The notes beneath the pieces were generated by a model. It saw only the letters and a program-made list of their open reading frames with translations, searched no databases and had not been told where the DNA came from. DNA of 64,000 nucleotides from Desulfitobacterium_A sp034927245 (GTDB lineage Bacteria; Bacillota; Desulfitobacteriia; Desulfitobacteriales; Desulfitobacteriaceae), in contig NZ_JAYFQK010000038.1 of the NCBI RefSeq assembly GCF_034927245.1, positions 124,001 through 188,000 on the forward strand. Direction: 5' to 3'. Position numbers and translations under genes: made by a program. Shown piece by piece: positions 24,603-33,254 of this stretch. Numbering within the stretch: position 1 is the first letter of the stretch; every line of letters begins with the position of its first letter.

Positions 24603-26287
24603 GAATTACGAACATATTAACTTAAGTTTCGCACCCGATAAAACGGGCAAAAACTTAGTTTAAAAACAATGAAAATCCGCATGAACACAGGGTTTTTGGT
24701 ATAATTAAGTATCAGCCAAATCAACCAAAAAACGAGGTGTAATCATGCGGAAGTCTATCAAAGAAATTGAAAACGTCCTTCATACTCATGGCTATTCGAT
24801 TGACACTATTATATTAAATGTGATGAAGACCTTCAAGTTCAAAACCATTTGCCGCAAGGTTGGATTTCAAAAACAGGAGGGCTATAGCGCTTCTGAGATA
24901 GTTAATCTCATGCTTATGCTTCCACTGATGCTATTGAAAAGTGTTAATGCTTTCTACAAAAGTGGGTTTCAACACGTATCAGCTATGAAAAAGGACAATC
25001 TCTATCGTTTGAAAAACAATGAAAGAATGCCGTGGAGGGCGTTATTACTGGCCGTTGCGAAACAATTTCAGTGTTTAGTAAACTCTGAGAAGAAAATTGA
25101 AGCTCATTCAGCTTTCATACTGGATGATACAACGGAAGCCAAAACCGGCCGAAAAATTGAGCAGATTTCTTTAGTACACGATCATGTTTCGGGAAAACAG
25201 GGAAGCAAGTTGGGCTTTAAGAACCTAACCCTCGGCTTATTTGACGGTAAAAGCTTTAACCCTCTAGATTTCAGCCTCCATGCAGAAAAACGGTTAAAGA
25301 AGGCCAGACACCGTAGAGAACAGTATCGCAAACAACGGACTCCCCAATCCGCTGGGGCGAAACGAGTCCGGGAATGTCACACTGATAAAATTACAAATGG
25401 CCTTAACATGCTAAAGAGGGCCTATAGGAAAGGGCTCCGGGCCAACTATGTCCTAGTGGATAGTTGGTTCAGTAGCAAAGGATTTATTCAAACCGTCCGT
25501 GGAATGGGCAAAAAGCCAATGCACATTATCTGTGGAGTCCGGAAAGACAAGCGAAATTATATCTAACAAGGGAACTCCATGAATGCCAAGCAGCTTCTCG
25601 TAACATTAAAAAACGAGAGCAAAGAAAAACGATGCCGTAAGCGCAATACTCGTTACTTTGAAGTCCTTGTGAATTACGAAGAGATTGGGGAAGTCAAACT
25701 GTATTTTTGCCGTTTTCCCTATCAAAAAGAATGGCGGCTATTTCTTTCGATGGAAACATCTCTTAGCTTTTTGAGCATGATGGAGATTTATAGCATCCGT
25801 TGGCATCGAAGTATTTTTTAAGGAAGCGAAACAATACCTAAAATTAAGGACTTGCTAGTCTCGGGACTTTGATGCACAGATTGCTCATGTGACAACCTGC
25901 TATCTTCTCTATATCCTGCTCTCCTATTTTCGTAGAATAAATGCTTACGAATCCTTGGATGGGTTATTTGTTGAAATCAAGGATGAACTGATCGAAAAGA
26001 ACCTGGCGGAACGCCTCTGGGAATTATTTGAGGAGTTGCTGCAAGTGGTGATTGCCAGCATTGCTGAGTCAGGCATGGTTAACGTTTTGGAATTTAAAGA
26101 TTCCGTGGAATATCAGTACATAAAAGGACTTTTCGAGAATTCCTTTTTAACTAATCAGCTAAAATCCCTCGATAGAGTCAGTTAAGCGGTAAAAAATACA
26201 GAAACAGATTACAAGTAGCTTCTCAAAAGGTCTAACTAAAAAGGACTTTTGGGGTGCGAAACTTTAATATTAATATGTTCGTAATTC
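24603..26287. mobile_element. IS4-family insertion sequence, decayed
   Basis: About 1.7 kb with inverted ends. Inner ends TTTCGCACCC (24627-24636) and GGGTGCGAAA (26252-26261) mirror each other. Outside them an 18-bp perfect inverted repeat (24603-24620 with 26270-26287) continues and is followed by a T-rich run, which looks like a terminator split by the insertion. The single transposase gene is broken in three places, so the copy cannot move by itself. Confidence 0.8.
24745..26185 (+). pseudogene. IS4-family transposase, broken
   Basis: A DDE transposase starting at ATG 24745. The first Asp is in FILDDTTEAKTGR and the second in YVLVDSWFSSKGF. The YREK signature appears as YSIRW with IEVFFKEAKQYLK once the frame is corrected. 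Three lesions are seen: an in-frame TAA at 25564-25566, an apparent 2-base loss near 25805 (TTGG then CATCGAAG), and a TAG near 25847 where CAG is expected. The C-terminal part reads on to 26185. Confidence 0.85.
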
Positions 26288-26315
26288 TGTTTTGTTTTTT
26301 ATTTTCTTGAAAGGG

Positions 26316-26813
26316 GTGATAATAATTAGAAAAAGTCTATTATTTATTTTATTCATGTTGCTGATTGGATCTTTTAGCGTAATTGGATGTTCTCGATTTC
26401 AAAGAAATACTGAAAATATAAATGGGTCATCGCCTACGACACCTGTTCCTAGTCAAAAAATCACAATGGAAGATATTAATGAAGGAAAACAAGTGATTAG
26501 AGATTACTATAATGCCTTAAAAAGCAGGAATTTGGAGAATTTGAATAGAACGTTGTCGAAATATCAGCAAGGAGTTTATCATAAAGACAACCTTGGTACT
26601 ACCCTTGAAATTGATACTATTGAGTATCCAGGTAAATACCTTAATGCAAATATTCCTCCAAGTAGTTATAAATCCAATTACGGAAAAGATCCATATAAAT
26701 CTATGTGTCTTCATGTAACTTTTACCGAAGGAGCTGACAAGAAAGACTGGGATTATATTTTAATTAAAGAAACAGAAAAATCTTCGTGGCTGATACATGA
26801 TTGGGGAGAATGA
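26316..26813 (+). CDS. Small lipoprotein (DUF4829-like)
   Basis: About 165 residues. A lipoprotein signal RKSLLFILFMLLIGSFSVIG then Cys is clear, followed by a Ser/Pro linker and a mixed domain (EGKQVIRDYYNALKSRNLEN) typical of DUF4829-type secreted proteins. GTG 26316 overlaps the AAGGGG site. The best-spaced codon is ATT 26325, a rare start, and would give a signal beginning at RKSLLF. The IS ends 30 bases upstream and may have cut the gene from its promoter. Confidence 0.6.
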   Translation: MIIIRKSLLFILFMLLIGSFSVIGCSRFQRNTENINGSSPTTPVPSQKITMEDINEGKQVIRDYYNALKSRNLENLNRTLSKYQQGVYHKDNLGTTLEIDTIEYPGKYLNANIPPSSYKSNYGKDPYKSMCLHVTFTEGADKKDWDYILIKETEKSSWLIHDWGE

Positions 26814-26888
26814 TTCCTTGTTTTAGATAATAAACACTTGTAAGGAAATTTAGAGCACGAAGTTATATCGAGGCCTTATCGCACATCC

Positions 26889-26910
26889 GGGGTGCGAAAG
26901 TTGAGTTAAT
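26889..26910. repeat. Solitary IS end
   Basis: GGGGTGCGAAAGTTGAGTTA matches the right end of the IS at 26251 in its first 11 bases and general layout, but has no transposase or partner end nearby. Probably a relic of another copy. Confidence 0.5.
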
Positions 26911-26924
26911 AACAGTAAATATAG

Positions 26925-26971
26925 AGCGCCACTGATTTTCACTGAACAGTGAGATTGAGGTGGCGCTTTTC
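26925..26971 (+). terminator. Terminator-like hairpin
   Basis: AGCGCCAC (26925-26932) pairs with GTGGCGCT (26960-26967) and T3-4 follows. An inner CACT/AGTG pair lies in the loop. It is about 110 bases after the lipoprotein gene. Confidence 0.5.
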
Positions 26972-27024
26972 TATTGCCCTTCATATAATGTAGGCAGGAT
27001 GGCGAACTAAGGGAGGGATTCGGC

Positions 27025-27579
27025 ATGTATAATTACCGAAAACGTTTTTTCTATCCCATTCATGTTGCTAGGCCCGATCCCAAGTTTGCTCAATTTCTTC
27101 TTGAACATTATGCCGGGCGGGATGGTGAACTAAGCCAAATAACGCAGTACTTAAGCCATCAGACCAATATTTCAAACCGTTATGTGCGTGAATTATATGG
27201 GCTTATTATTGCGGAAGAGCTTGCTCACCTTGAAGTATTGAGCACATTGATCCACAAGCTGGGTGGAGAATTGGGGTATTATGTCAATAGACGCGGAGAA
27301 GCTTGGAAGTTGGAATATATAGAGCAGGGTACAGATTCCCTTAAGCTTTTAAAAAGCGATATGGATTTAGAGTTAAGATCCCAAATCTTTTATGAAAAAA
27401 GTATAGACAGAACAGAAGATCCGGAAATTCAGAAGATCCTTCGTTTTTTGGCGCGGAGAGAGGAAATTCATCAATCGCTTATCGACCGCTCTCGAAAGTT
27501 GATGATAAAGGGAGCAGCCAATGGTCTGTATAATCAGCTTATTTATGACTATAAGATAAGCCTTCAGGTATTGGAATAA
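27025..27579 (+). CDS. CotJC-like manganese catalase family protein
   Basis: 184 residues, close to spore-coat CotJC. Ferritin-like Glu/His ligands are seen in GRDGELSQI, AEELAHLEVL, LELRSQIFYEK and RREEIHQSL. These di-manganese proteins break down hydrogen peroxide and in spore formers sit in the coat. It is transcribed alone: a terminator-like hairpin lies before it and a strong one after it. A spore coat role is inference from the family. Confidence 0.8.
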   Translation: MYNYRKRFFYPIHVARPDPKFAQFLLEHYAGRDGELSQITQYLSHQTNISNRYVRELYGLIIAEELAHLEVLSTLIHKLGGELGYYVNRRGEAWKLEYIEQGTDSLKLLKSDMDLELRSQIFYEKSIDRTEDPEIQKILRFLARREEIHQSLIDRSRKLMIKGAANGLYNQLIYDYKISLQVLE

Positions 27580-27595
27580 TGAATCATAATAGAAG

Positions 27596-27638
27596 GGCAC
27601 TTAGGTTTTCAATTTGACCTAAGTGCCTTATTTATTTT
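27596..27638 (+). terminator. Rho-independent terminator
   Basis: An 11-bp perfect stem GGCACTTAGGT/ACCTAAGTGCC (27596-27606 with 27617-27627) and a T-rich tail. Confidence 0.8.
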
Positions 27639-27676
27639 GTAAGAGTTTGACTTTTTTGATAAACTAAGATTTAGGT

Positions 27677-28000
27677 TTAGAATTTAATGCGCCAATTAGC
27701 AACCCGTAAGTTTTTGAAAAAACCTACCACTGAAAGCTCGATTATGATTTCCGCACGTTTTGGAAGGCAACGATCATAGTAGACGGTTATCCCGTCTGCA
27801 TCCATGGTGATAAATCTTTCCGAGTTATGCGGAGCGCCCCGGCGCACTGCAGGAGGGGAAACGACGGGAATACAACATGCATCAAGATCCATGGAGATGA
27901 TGTGTATCGAATCCACCTTCTTCTGAAACAAAAAGTCTTTGGCCTCCGGTGTAAACTTTAAGGAAATCATCGGTTTTTGTATGTGAGTTTCTAAATCCAT
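27677..28000 (-). CDS. CC/Se-motif family protein (HesB-like)
   Basis: 107 residues, ATG 28000 after GGGAGGT. SMDLDACCIPVVSPPAVRRG and VYYDRCLPK match the CC/Se-motif HesB-like family. In some members one of the paired Cys is selenocysteine; here both are ordinary Cys codons. The function of the family is not settled; a redox or metal-binding role is likely. It is divergent from the WYL regulator gene, with only about 40 bases between starts. Confidence 0.7.
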   Translation of the reverse strand: MDLETHIQKPMISLKFTPEAKDFLFQKKVDSIHIISMDLDACCIPVVSPPAVRRGAPHNSERFITMDADGITVYYDRCLPKRAEIIIELSVVGFFKNLRVANWRIKF

Positions 28001-28042
28001 TTTATACCTCCCGAGATGATTATGGGGAATGAGGGAATCGCC

Positions 28043-29245
28043 TTGAATAAATTAAAGCGTCAAACAGAGCTGATTAAACTCATTGCGAAAGAACCTTGGC
28101 AGCATACGCGAAAAGATCTTGCCCAGCGATTTATGACGGGTGAAGCTACGCTAAACCGCGATATCGAAGAGCTTAACCAGAAAGAATATGTGTTTGCGGA
28201 AGATAATGAAAAAGGACTTTTTCTAGGCAGCCCCGGCTGGAATGAACTGATTCCGCTTAAGGATGCGGCACTGCGCCAGATGGAGATTTTAGAGCTTTTG
28301 CAACGATTCAGGAAAGGTTTGAGCATCACAGAAATAGAGAAGCGGATTCATTCCGGAGCGGAAGGCGAGACCGGGGAAAAAACAGTGGAACGAATGGTTA
28401 AGGATTTGGTCGTTAAAGGGTTGGTTACTCGTCAAGGAAATGAATACCGCTTAAATCCAACGGGAATTTTACCTCCTTTGCAGCTTAATGAACGTGAAAA
28501 ACAGATTTTTTATGAAGCATTGAAGCTGACAAAAGCGTTAAGCCCCCTGCCCGGAATTATTCCTGCCTTAGAAGCAAAGTTAAATGTGTCCCTTCCCCAA
28601 GATGAAGAAATGGAGACCGTTTTTGTGCAAGGCCGCACGCCAAGTCATAATATGCGTAGAATTCATATTTGTAATGCACTGGAGCAAGCTGCCCGGGCCC
28701 ACCGGGTCATTCGAATTCTTTATCGACGCGAGCGCGAAGATGCAGCCCGGGAAATAAAACTTCATCCATTAGGTATAGTTTATTACTGGGTTTTGGATAA
28801 ATGGTATTTGACAGCGGAATCAAAGAACGGAATACGAACCTACGTCGTCGACCAAATACTGCACCTTGACCTCGAAGAAGAATATTTTGAGCGCAAAACA
28901 GATTTCGATTTAAAAGCGTATTACGAATCCAGTTGGGGAATTTATCGGTGCAGTGCCCCGACAAAAGTCAAAGTCCGATTCTACCGGAAGTATGCCACGC
29001 TTCAGAGGGTTCGTGAAGAATTGCGGGACCGGGAACACTGCTCAATTGAAGAGGATGAGGATGGCCTGATCCTTACGGAAGATGTTGATGGAATCGAGGA
29101 GATTGCGGTTTGGCTGAGGGGATTCGGGAGCAGTGCCGAAGTTTTAGAGCCGCCGGAATTACGGGATAAAATGCGCGGGGAATGGGCCCGGATGCTTGAA
29201 ATGTATTCAAAGGAGGAGCAAAATGACTTCAGTGGAACGCATTGA
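28043..29245 (+). CDS. WYL-domain transcriptional regulator 1
   Basis: About 400 residues. TTG 28043 is seven bases from GAGGGA and is preferred over ATG 28016, which has no site. The N-terminal HTH (residues 1-60, HTRKDLAQRFMTGEATLNRD) is followed by a second HTH-like part, a WYL domain (about 220-300, with YYWVLDKWYLTAES) and a C-terminal WCX extension ending GFGSSAEVLEPPELR. WYL domains often bind nucleic acid fragments or nucleotides. Its end overlaps the start of a second WYL gene by 23 bases. Confidence 0.85.
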   Translation: MNKLKRQTELIKLIAKEPWQHTRKDLAQRFMTGEATLNRDIEELNQKEYVFAEDNEKGLFLGSPGWNELIPLKDAALRQMEILELLQRFRKGLSITEIEKRIHSGAEGETGEKTVERMVKDLVVKGLVTRQGNEYRLNPTGILPPLQLNEREKQIFYEALKLTKALSPLPGIIPALEAKLNVSLPQDEEMETVFVQGRTPSHNMRRIHICNALEQAARAHRVIRILYRREREDAAREIKLHPLGIVYYWVLDKWYLTAESKNGIRTYVVDQILHLDLEEEYFERKTDFDLKAYYESSWGIYRCSAPTKVKVRFYRKYATLQRVREELRDREHCSIEEDEDGLILTEDVDGIEEIAVWLRGFGSSAEVLEPPELRDKMRGEWARMLEMYSKEEQNDFSGTH

Positions 29246-30206
29246 AAAAATAATAGCATTGCTGAGCGCTCATTCTGCACAGGGCATTTCTGTGGCTGAT
29301 TTAGCTAAAGCGTGTACAGTTCCACTGTCCACAATTCAACAGGATTTACGCACCATGCTGACTTCCCTTGAAGTTCGGCTGCCGATCTATACCGATCATG
29401 ATGAGCAAGGAGATGATGGGCGTTTTGATCATGAAAACACGCTTTTTGAACCTCATGTGAAATGGTATTTGCTCCAATCCAATTCCCATAAATCACTCTT
29501 TCATATCAATATTGGGGAAGCTTTGGCAATAGTGGATACTTTGAATCTGCTTGCGGCGGAGAGCACGGAAAAGGAAATATTGAAGCAAAAACTTCTGGCA
29601 TCCCTTAATTTTGAGGGGGAAGGGAACTATCGTTTGATAAAAGGAAATTTGACACCTTTGGAATTGATTACGCCTGAGCTTTTTTTGCCTTTAAAAAACG
29701 CAATTCTGCAAAAGCAAAAAATCCGGTTTACATATGGTGAAAAAAGCGTAGTGGTTGAGCCCTTAGGGCTTGTTTATTATTCCCGCTTAAGATGCTGGTA
29801 TCTTACAGCACGGCATGATCAGATTATCAAAAGCTATCATTTACTTAAAATGAAAGAGATATCCAGGCTTAATGAAGGATTTGAACGTCCTGAGGGTTTT
29901 AATCTTAATACATGGCTGGCTCCGCGTTGGGGAATGGAGTTTGGGGACCCTATGACTGTAAAAGTTCGGTTTTATGATCGGTCACATACTTTGGTTAAAC
30001 TTAAAAAGGATGTCGCCCATCGATCTTCTTGCGTGATCAAACAAGAGCAAGAGAACACATGGATCATGGAGGATTTAATTATCGGTGAAAATGAATTTAT
30101 AACATGGCTCTTAGGGTTTGGTTCTTCCGCTGAGGTTTTAGAACCGCCGGAACTTCGCGCCAAAATTCGGGAGCGGGTGAGTGAGGCCCTTGAACTGTAT
30201 TCTTAG
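29223..30206 (+). CDS. WYL-domain transcriptional regulator 2
   Basis: 327 residues, ATG 29223 after AGGAGG inside the end of the first WYL gene. HTH at 1-55 (GISVADLAKACTVPLSTIQQ), WYL domain (LVYYSRLRCWYLTARHDQ) and the same C-terminal GFGSSAEVLEPPELR. The pair resembles tandem WYL regulators that probably act as a hetero-oligomer. yhaM follows by 95 bases, so control of RNA decay is possible but unproven. Confidence 0.85.
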   Translation: MTSVERIEKIIALLSAHSAQGISVADLAKACTVPLSTIQQDLRTMLTSLEVRLPIYTDHDEQGDDGRFDHENTLFEPHVKWYLLQSNSHKSLFHINIGEALAIVDTLNLLAAESTEKEILKQKLLASLNFEGEGNYRLIKGNLTPLELITPELFLPLKNAILQKQKIRFTYGEKSVVVEPLGLVYYSRLRCWYLTARHDQIIKSYHLLKMKEISRLNEGFERPEGFNLNTWLAPRWGMEFGDPMTVKVRFYDRSHTLVKLKKDVAHRSSCVIKQEQENTWIMEDLIIGENEFITWLLGFGSSAEVLEPPELRAKIRERVSEALELYS

Positions 30207-30301
30207 TGTATACTTAACAACGGAGTGAAAGCGTTGGGACTTAAGGAAAGACAAGTGAATAAATAAATACATAAATAAAGAGTGAATAAAGGGGAACGAA
30301 A

Positions 30302-31231
30302 ATGATACAAGATCTAAAGGCAGGAGAACGATTCCAGGGGACCTTTTTGATTACGGATTGGAAGGAAGCTTCCTTCCGCAATAAACCCGGCAGCTATCTT
30401 ATTTTGACCTGTCAGGATCGCACAGGCAGTATCGGAGGAAAGGTTTGGGAGATGACACTCCAAATGAACCATTGGCTCCAAGAATTTGATGTTTTCGAAT
30501 TGAAAGGTCAGGTTAATGAATTCAGGGGAAACCTTGAGTTGACGATTGAGGCTCTTCAACCTGTGCCTGAGGATAAAATTGATCTGACAGAGCTTTTACA
30601 GGCTTCTCCTGTATCCGCTGCAGAGTTAGAGAAACGGCTCAAAACCTTGATTGAAGAGGTGAAAGATCCGTATTTAAGTTTATTGATCCATCAGATTCTC
30701 GATGATCCGAAAATTGGTGATGCTTACCGAAGCTGCCCAGCGGCCCGCAAGATTCATCAGGCTTATTTAAGAGGGTTGTGGGAGCATAGTGTGGAAGTGG
30801 CGGAGCTTGCCGCTGCGCTTGCGGCTCATTATCCGGAAGTAAACCGTGATCTGACGATTACTGGGGCTTTGCTTCATGATTTAGGGAAAATCGATGAATA
30901 TAAATATGCCCGGGGCATTGACGTGACAACAGAAGGGCGGTTGCTGGGACATATTGTCATCGGCATTCAGATGATTACGCGTGAGATAGACATGATTCTC
31001 GGTTTTCCGGCAGAACTGAAGACCAAGCTGATGCATATCCTGGCGAGCCATCATGGACGCTATGAATGGCAGTCGCCAAAGCGTCCGAAAATAATGGAAG
31101 CCTTGCTGGTTCATTACGCCGACGCAATGGAGGCCGAACTTTGGCAATTCCGTCATGCCAAAGAAGGTTATCCCGATTCAGAATGGTCTCCTTATCTCCC
31201 CAGTATGGAACGTTATCTTTATCTGAAATAG
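30302..31231 (+). CDS. yhaM: 3'-5' exoribonuclease YhaM-like
   Basis: 309 residues, the typical length. An OB-fold nucleic-acid domain (about 15-90, SYLILTCQDRTGSIGGKVW) is followed by an HD domain: LWEHSVEVAELAAAL, ALLHDLGKIDEY and ILASHHGRYEW carry the metal-binding His and Asp residues. YhaM degrades RNA and single-stranded DNA from the 3' end. It lies downstream of two WYL regulators and before a terminator. Confidence 0.92.
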   Translation: MIQDLKAGERFQGTFLITDWKEASFRNKPGSYLILTCQDRTGSIGGKVWEMTLQMNHWLQEFDVFELKGQVNEFRGNLELTIEALQPVPEDKIDLTELLQASPVSAAELEKRLKTLIEEVKDPYLSLLIHQILDDPKIGDAYRSCPAARKIHQAYLRGLWEHSVEVAELAAALAAHYPEVNRDLTITGALLHDLGKIDEYKYARGIDVTTEGRLLGHIVIGIQMITREIDMILGFPAELKTKLMHILASHHGRYEWQSPKRPKIMEALLVHYADAMEAELWQFRHAKEGYPDSEWSPYLPSMERYLYLK

Positions 31232-31270
31232 GGATTCCTTTACCGCTCAATATTTATACGACTAAGAGGA

Positions 31271-31332
31271 GAAAGCACAAAAGACCTGCGGATGATTCGA
31301 TCAAAGCAGTCTTTCCGTGCTTTTCTTTTTTT
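31271..31332 (+). terminator. Rho-independent terminator after yhaM
   Basis: GAAAGCAC pairs with GTGCTTTTC, and an inner AAAGAC pairs with GTCTTT. A long T-run (CTTTTTTT) follows. Confidence 0.6.
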
Positions 31333-31342
31333 ACATTTAGTA

Positions 31343-31371
31343 TTGTAACGGGTGTTACAGAGTGATAATAT
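31343..31371 (+). promoter_or_regulatory. Promoter of the ChrB-like / MFS operon
   Basis: TTGTAA (31343-31348) and TAATAT (31366-31371), 17-base spacer. An operator-like dyad covers the -35 box and spacer. Confidence 0.55.
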
Positions 31372-31390
31372 GTATGTAACGACTATTACA
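31344..31390. promoter_or_regulatory. Paired 16-bp operators
   Basis: TGTAACGGGTGTTACA (31344-31359) and TGTAACGACTATTACA (31375-31390) are two dyads of equal length, 31 bases (three helical turns) apart. One overlaps the -35 region and the other lies just past the -10. This is the layout of a repressor that binds cooperatively. Confidence 0.6.
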
Positions 31391-31394
31391 ATAG

Positions 31395-31421
31395 TTATAA
31401 CTATTATAACTATTATAACTA
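31395..31421. repeat. Three perfect 9-bp tandem repeats
   Basis: TTATAACTA repeated three times in the 5' leader, directly after the second operator. Together with the preceding TAG the first unit makes the palindrome TAGTTATAACTA. Confidence 0.7.
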
Positions 31422-31445
31422 TAGGGAACGTATAGGAGGATTTCC

Positions 31446-31988
31446 GTGGAAAAAGGAAAGTGGCTTGTCTTAAATTATAATTTACCGACTGAACCTTCAA
31501 GATATCGGGTTGCTGCCTGGCGCGGATTAAAAAAGCTGGGTGCCGTGAATTTTCATCAATCCATGTGGATATTGCCCTATAGTGAAAAAAACTACTCTGC
31601 TTTAGTAAGTATAGCCGAAGATATAGAAGGTAAGAGCGGGGAAGTTCTTTTGATGGAAAGCGTATGTCTGAATGAAAGTCATGAAGAAAGAATCAGCGCC
31701 AAGTTTAATTCGATTCGGGATGAAGAGTATAGGGAATTTATCAATGAATGTGAGAAATACCTTAAGGAAATAGAAAAAGAAATCAGGATCCAAAAGTTTA
31801 CCTTCGCTGAGCTTGACGAAGAGGAAGAGGAGCTGCAGAAACTGATATCCTGGCTTAATAAGATTGAAGCTAGGGATCTCTTCCATGCTTCCGAGAGAGA
31901 GCGTGCAAGGGAAAAACGGGAACAAATTAACGAAGTCTTTGAAAAGTACAGTGAGCTCGTATTTCAACATAACGAAGATACTGAGTAG
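31446..31988 (+). CDS. ChrB N-terminal-like protein
   Basis: 180 residues, GTG 31446 after TAGGAGGA. The N-terminal WLVLNYNLPTEPSRYRVAAW then RGLKKLGA matches the chromate-resistance protein ChrB N-terminal domain, related to PaaX-type winged helices. The C-terminal half is a long charged coiled-coil (EEEEELQKLISWLNKIEARD). Full-length ChrB has an extra catalytic domain, which is absent. In other genomes ChrB controls the chromate exporter ChrA; here an MFS carrier follows instead. It may bind the paired operators in front of its own gene. Confidence 0.7.
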   Translation: MEKGKWLVLNYNLPTEPSRYRVAAWRGLKKLGAVNFHQSMWILPYSEKNYSALVSIAEDIEGKSGEVLLMESVCLNESHEERISAKFNSIRDEEYREFINECEKYLKEIEKEIRIQKFTFAELDEEEEELQKLISWLNKIEARDLFHASERERAREKREQINEVFEKYSELVFQHNEDTE

Positions 31989-32021
31989 ACAGTTAAGGAG
32001 AGGGCGAAGGGGGAGGAGAAC

Positions 32022-33248
32022 ATGAAAGGGAATATGGAGGAGAACACGAAGGGGAAAAAAGAACCCCAAAAGATATGGGGAATTGAACGGAATATTTTCT
32101 TTGTCGGATTGACAAGCTTTTTGACGGATACAACAACCAAGATGATCTATGCAATAATGCCTTTGTTTCTCGTAACTCTCGGTGCTACGAAAACCGAACT
32201 TTCATTGATTGAAGGAATTGCCGAAAGTACGGCGTCTGTTCTCAAAGCGTTGTCAGGTTGGTGGAGCGACAAAATTGGGAAGAACAAGCCCTTCATGATC
32301 ATTGGTTATGCATTTACGGCAGTCCTTTCGCCCTTATTTGCCTTCGTGACAACTCCACTGCAAGTGCTGATCGTCAGATTTACGGAACGAGTCGGTAAGG
32401 GAATTAGAACAGCCCCGAGAGACAGCTTAGTTGCAGGTTCGTCAGATCCCGGCAATAAAGGGAAAAACTTTGGGTTTCATAAGGCGATGGATAATAGCGG
32501 AGCGATTCTGGGCCCTCTCTTAGCCACCGGGGTATTGATGCTTTTTCCCGGAGAATACCGTAAAGTATTTCTCTTGGCTGCTATTCCGGGTTTATTAGGT
32601 TTAGCTTCGGTCATCTTTTTTGTAAAAGAGAGAAAAAGAGATAAATCAGAACGCCTGGGCAAAATTTCTTTAAAGGATTTTTCACCTCGCTATTATGCGT
32701 TCCTGGCCATAATCTTTATTTTTACTCTGGGCAATTCAACAGATGCTCTGCTTTTGATCAAAGCCAGCGATATAGGGATCGCTGATCCTTATATTCCCAT
32801 GATCTATCTTCTTTTTAATGCCGTTTCAGTGCTTTTTGCGATTCCTGCAGGTATGTTATCCGATAAAATAGGGCGTGAAAGACTGATCATTTTCGGTTAT
32901 CTTCTTTATGCGATGATCTATTTTGGTTTTGGAAAGACAAGCAGCCCTGCTATAGTTATTCTTCTGTTTGCTTGCTACGGCCTTTACAGCGCGGCGACGG
33001 ATGGCATTCAAAAAGCCCTGGTTTCAGACATAATCGATAAGAGCAAAAGAGGTACCGGTCTTGGATTGTACAATTGTATTGTCGGAATAACGCTTCTGCC
33101 GGCGAGTCTGATTGCAGGTTTCCTTTATGATCAAGTTAATAATCAAGCTCCATTCTATTTTGGTGCCGCTCTGGCTCTCGTTGCAGCCGTACTTATGATG
33201 ATTTTTTATGGGCGAGGAAAAAGGGCATTGAGAACGAAAATGGGTTAA
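32022..33248 (+). CDS. MFS transporter
   Basis: 408 residues, ATG 32022 after GGGAGGAG. Twelve membrane segments are apparent. The loop 2-3 motif appears as LSGWWSDKIGKNKPFMIIGY and the equivalent loop 8-9 as GMLSDKIGRERLIIFGY. RVGKGIRTAPRDSLVA marks a branch of permeases often annotated as metal- or drug-related. Its place 33 bases after a ChrB-like gene suggests export of a toxic anion or metal, with substrate unknown. Confidence 0.8.
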   Translation: MKGNMEENTKGKKEPQKIWGIERNIFFVGLTSFLTDTTTKMIYAIMPLFLVTLGATKTELSLIEGIAESTASVLKALSGWWSDKIGKNKPFMIIGYAFTAVLSPLFAFVTTPLQVLIVRFTERVGKGIRTAPRDSLVAGSSDPGNKGKNFGFHKAMDNSGAILGPLLATGVLMLFPGEYRKVFLLAAIPGLLGLASVIFFVKERKRDKSERLGKISLKDFSPRYYAFLAIIFIFTLGNSTDALLLIKASDIGIADPYIPMIYLLFNAVSVLFAIPAGMLSDKIGRERLIIFGYLLYAMIYFGFGKTSSPAIVILLFACYGLYSAATDGIQKALVSDIIDKSKRGTGLGLYNCIVGITLLPASLIAGFLYDQVNNQAPFYFGAALALVAAVLMMIFYGRGKRALRTKMG

Positions 33249-33254
33249 TGCAGC

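Noticed and set aside
31395..31421. CRISPR-like array
   Set aside because: The three 9-bp units are contiguous without spacers; it is a short tandem repeat.
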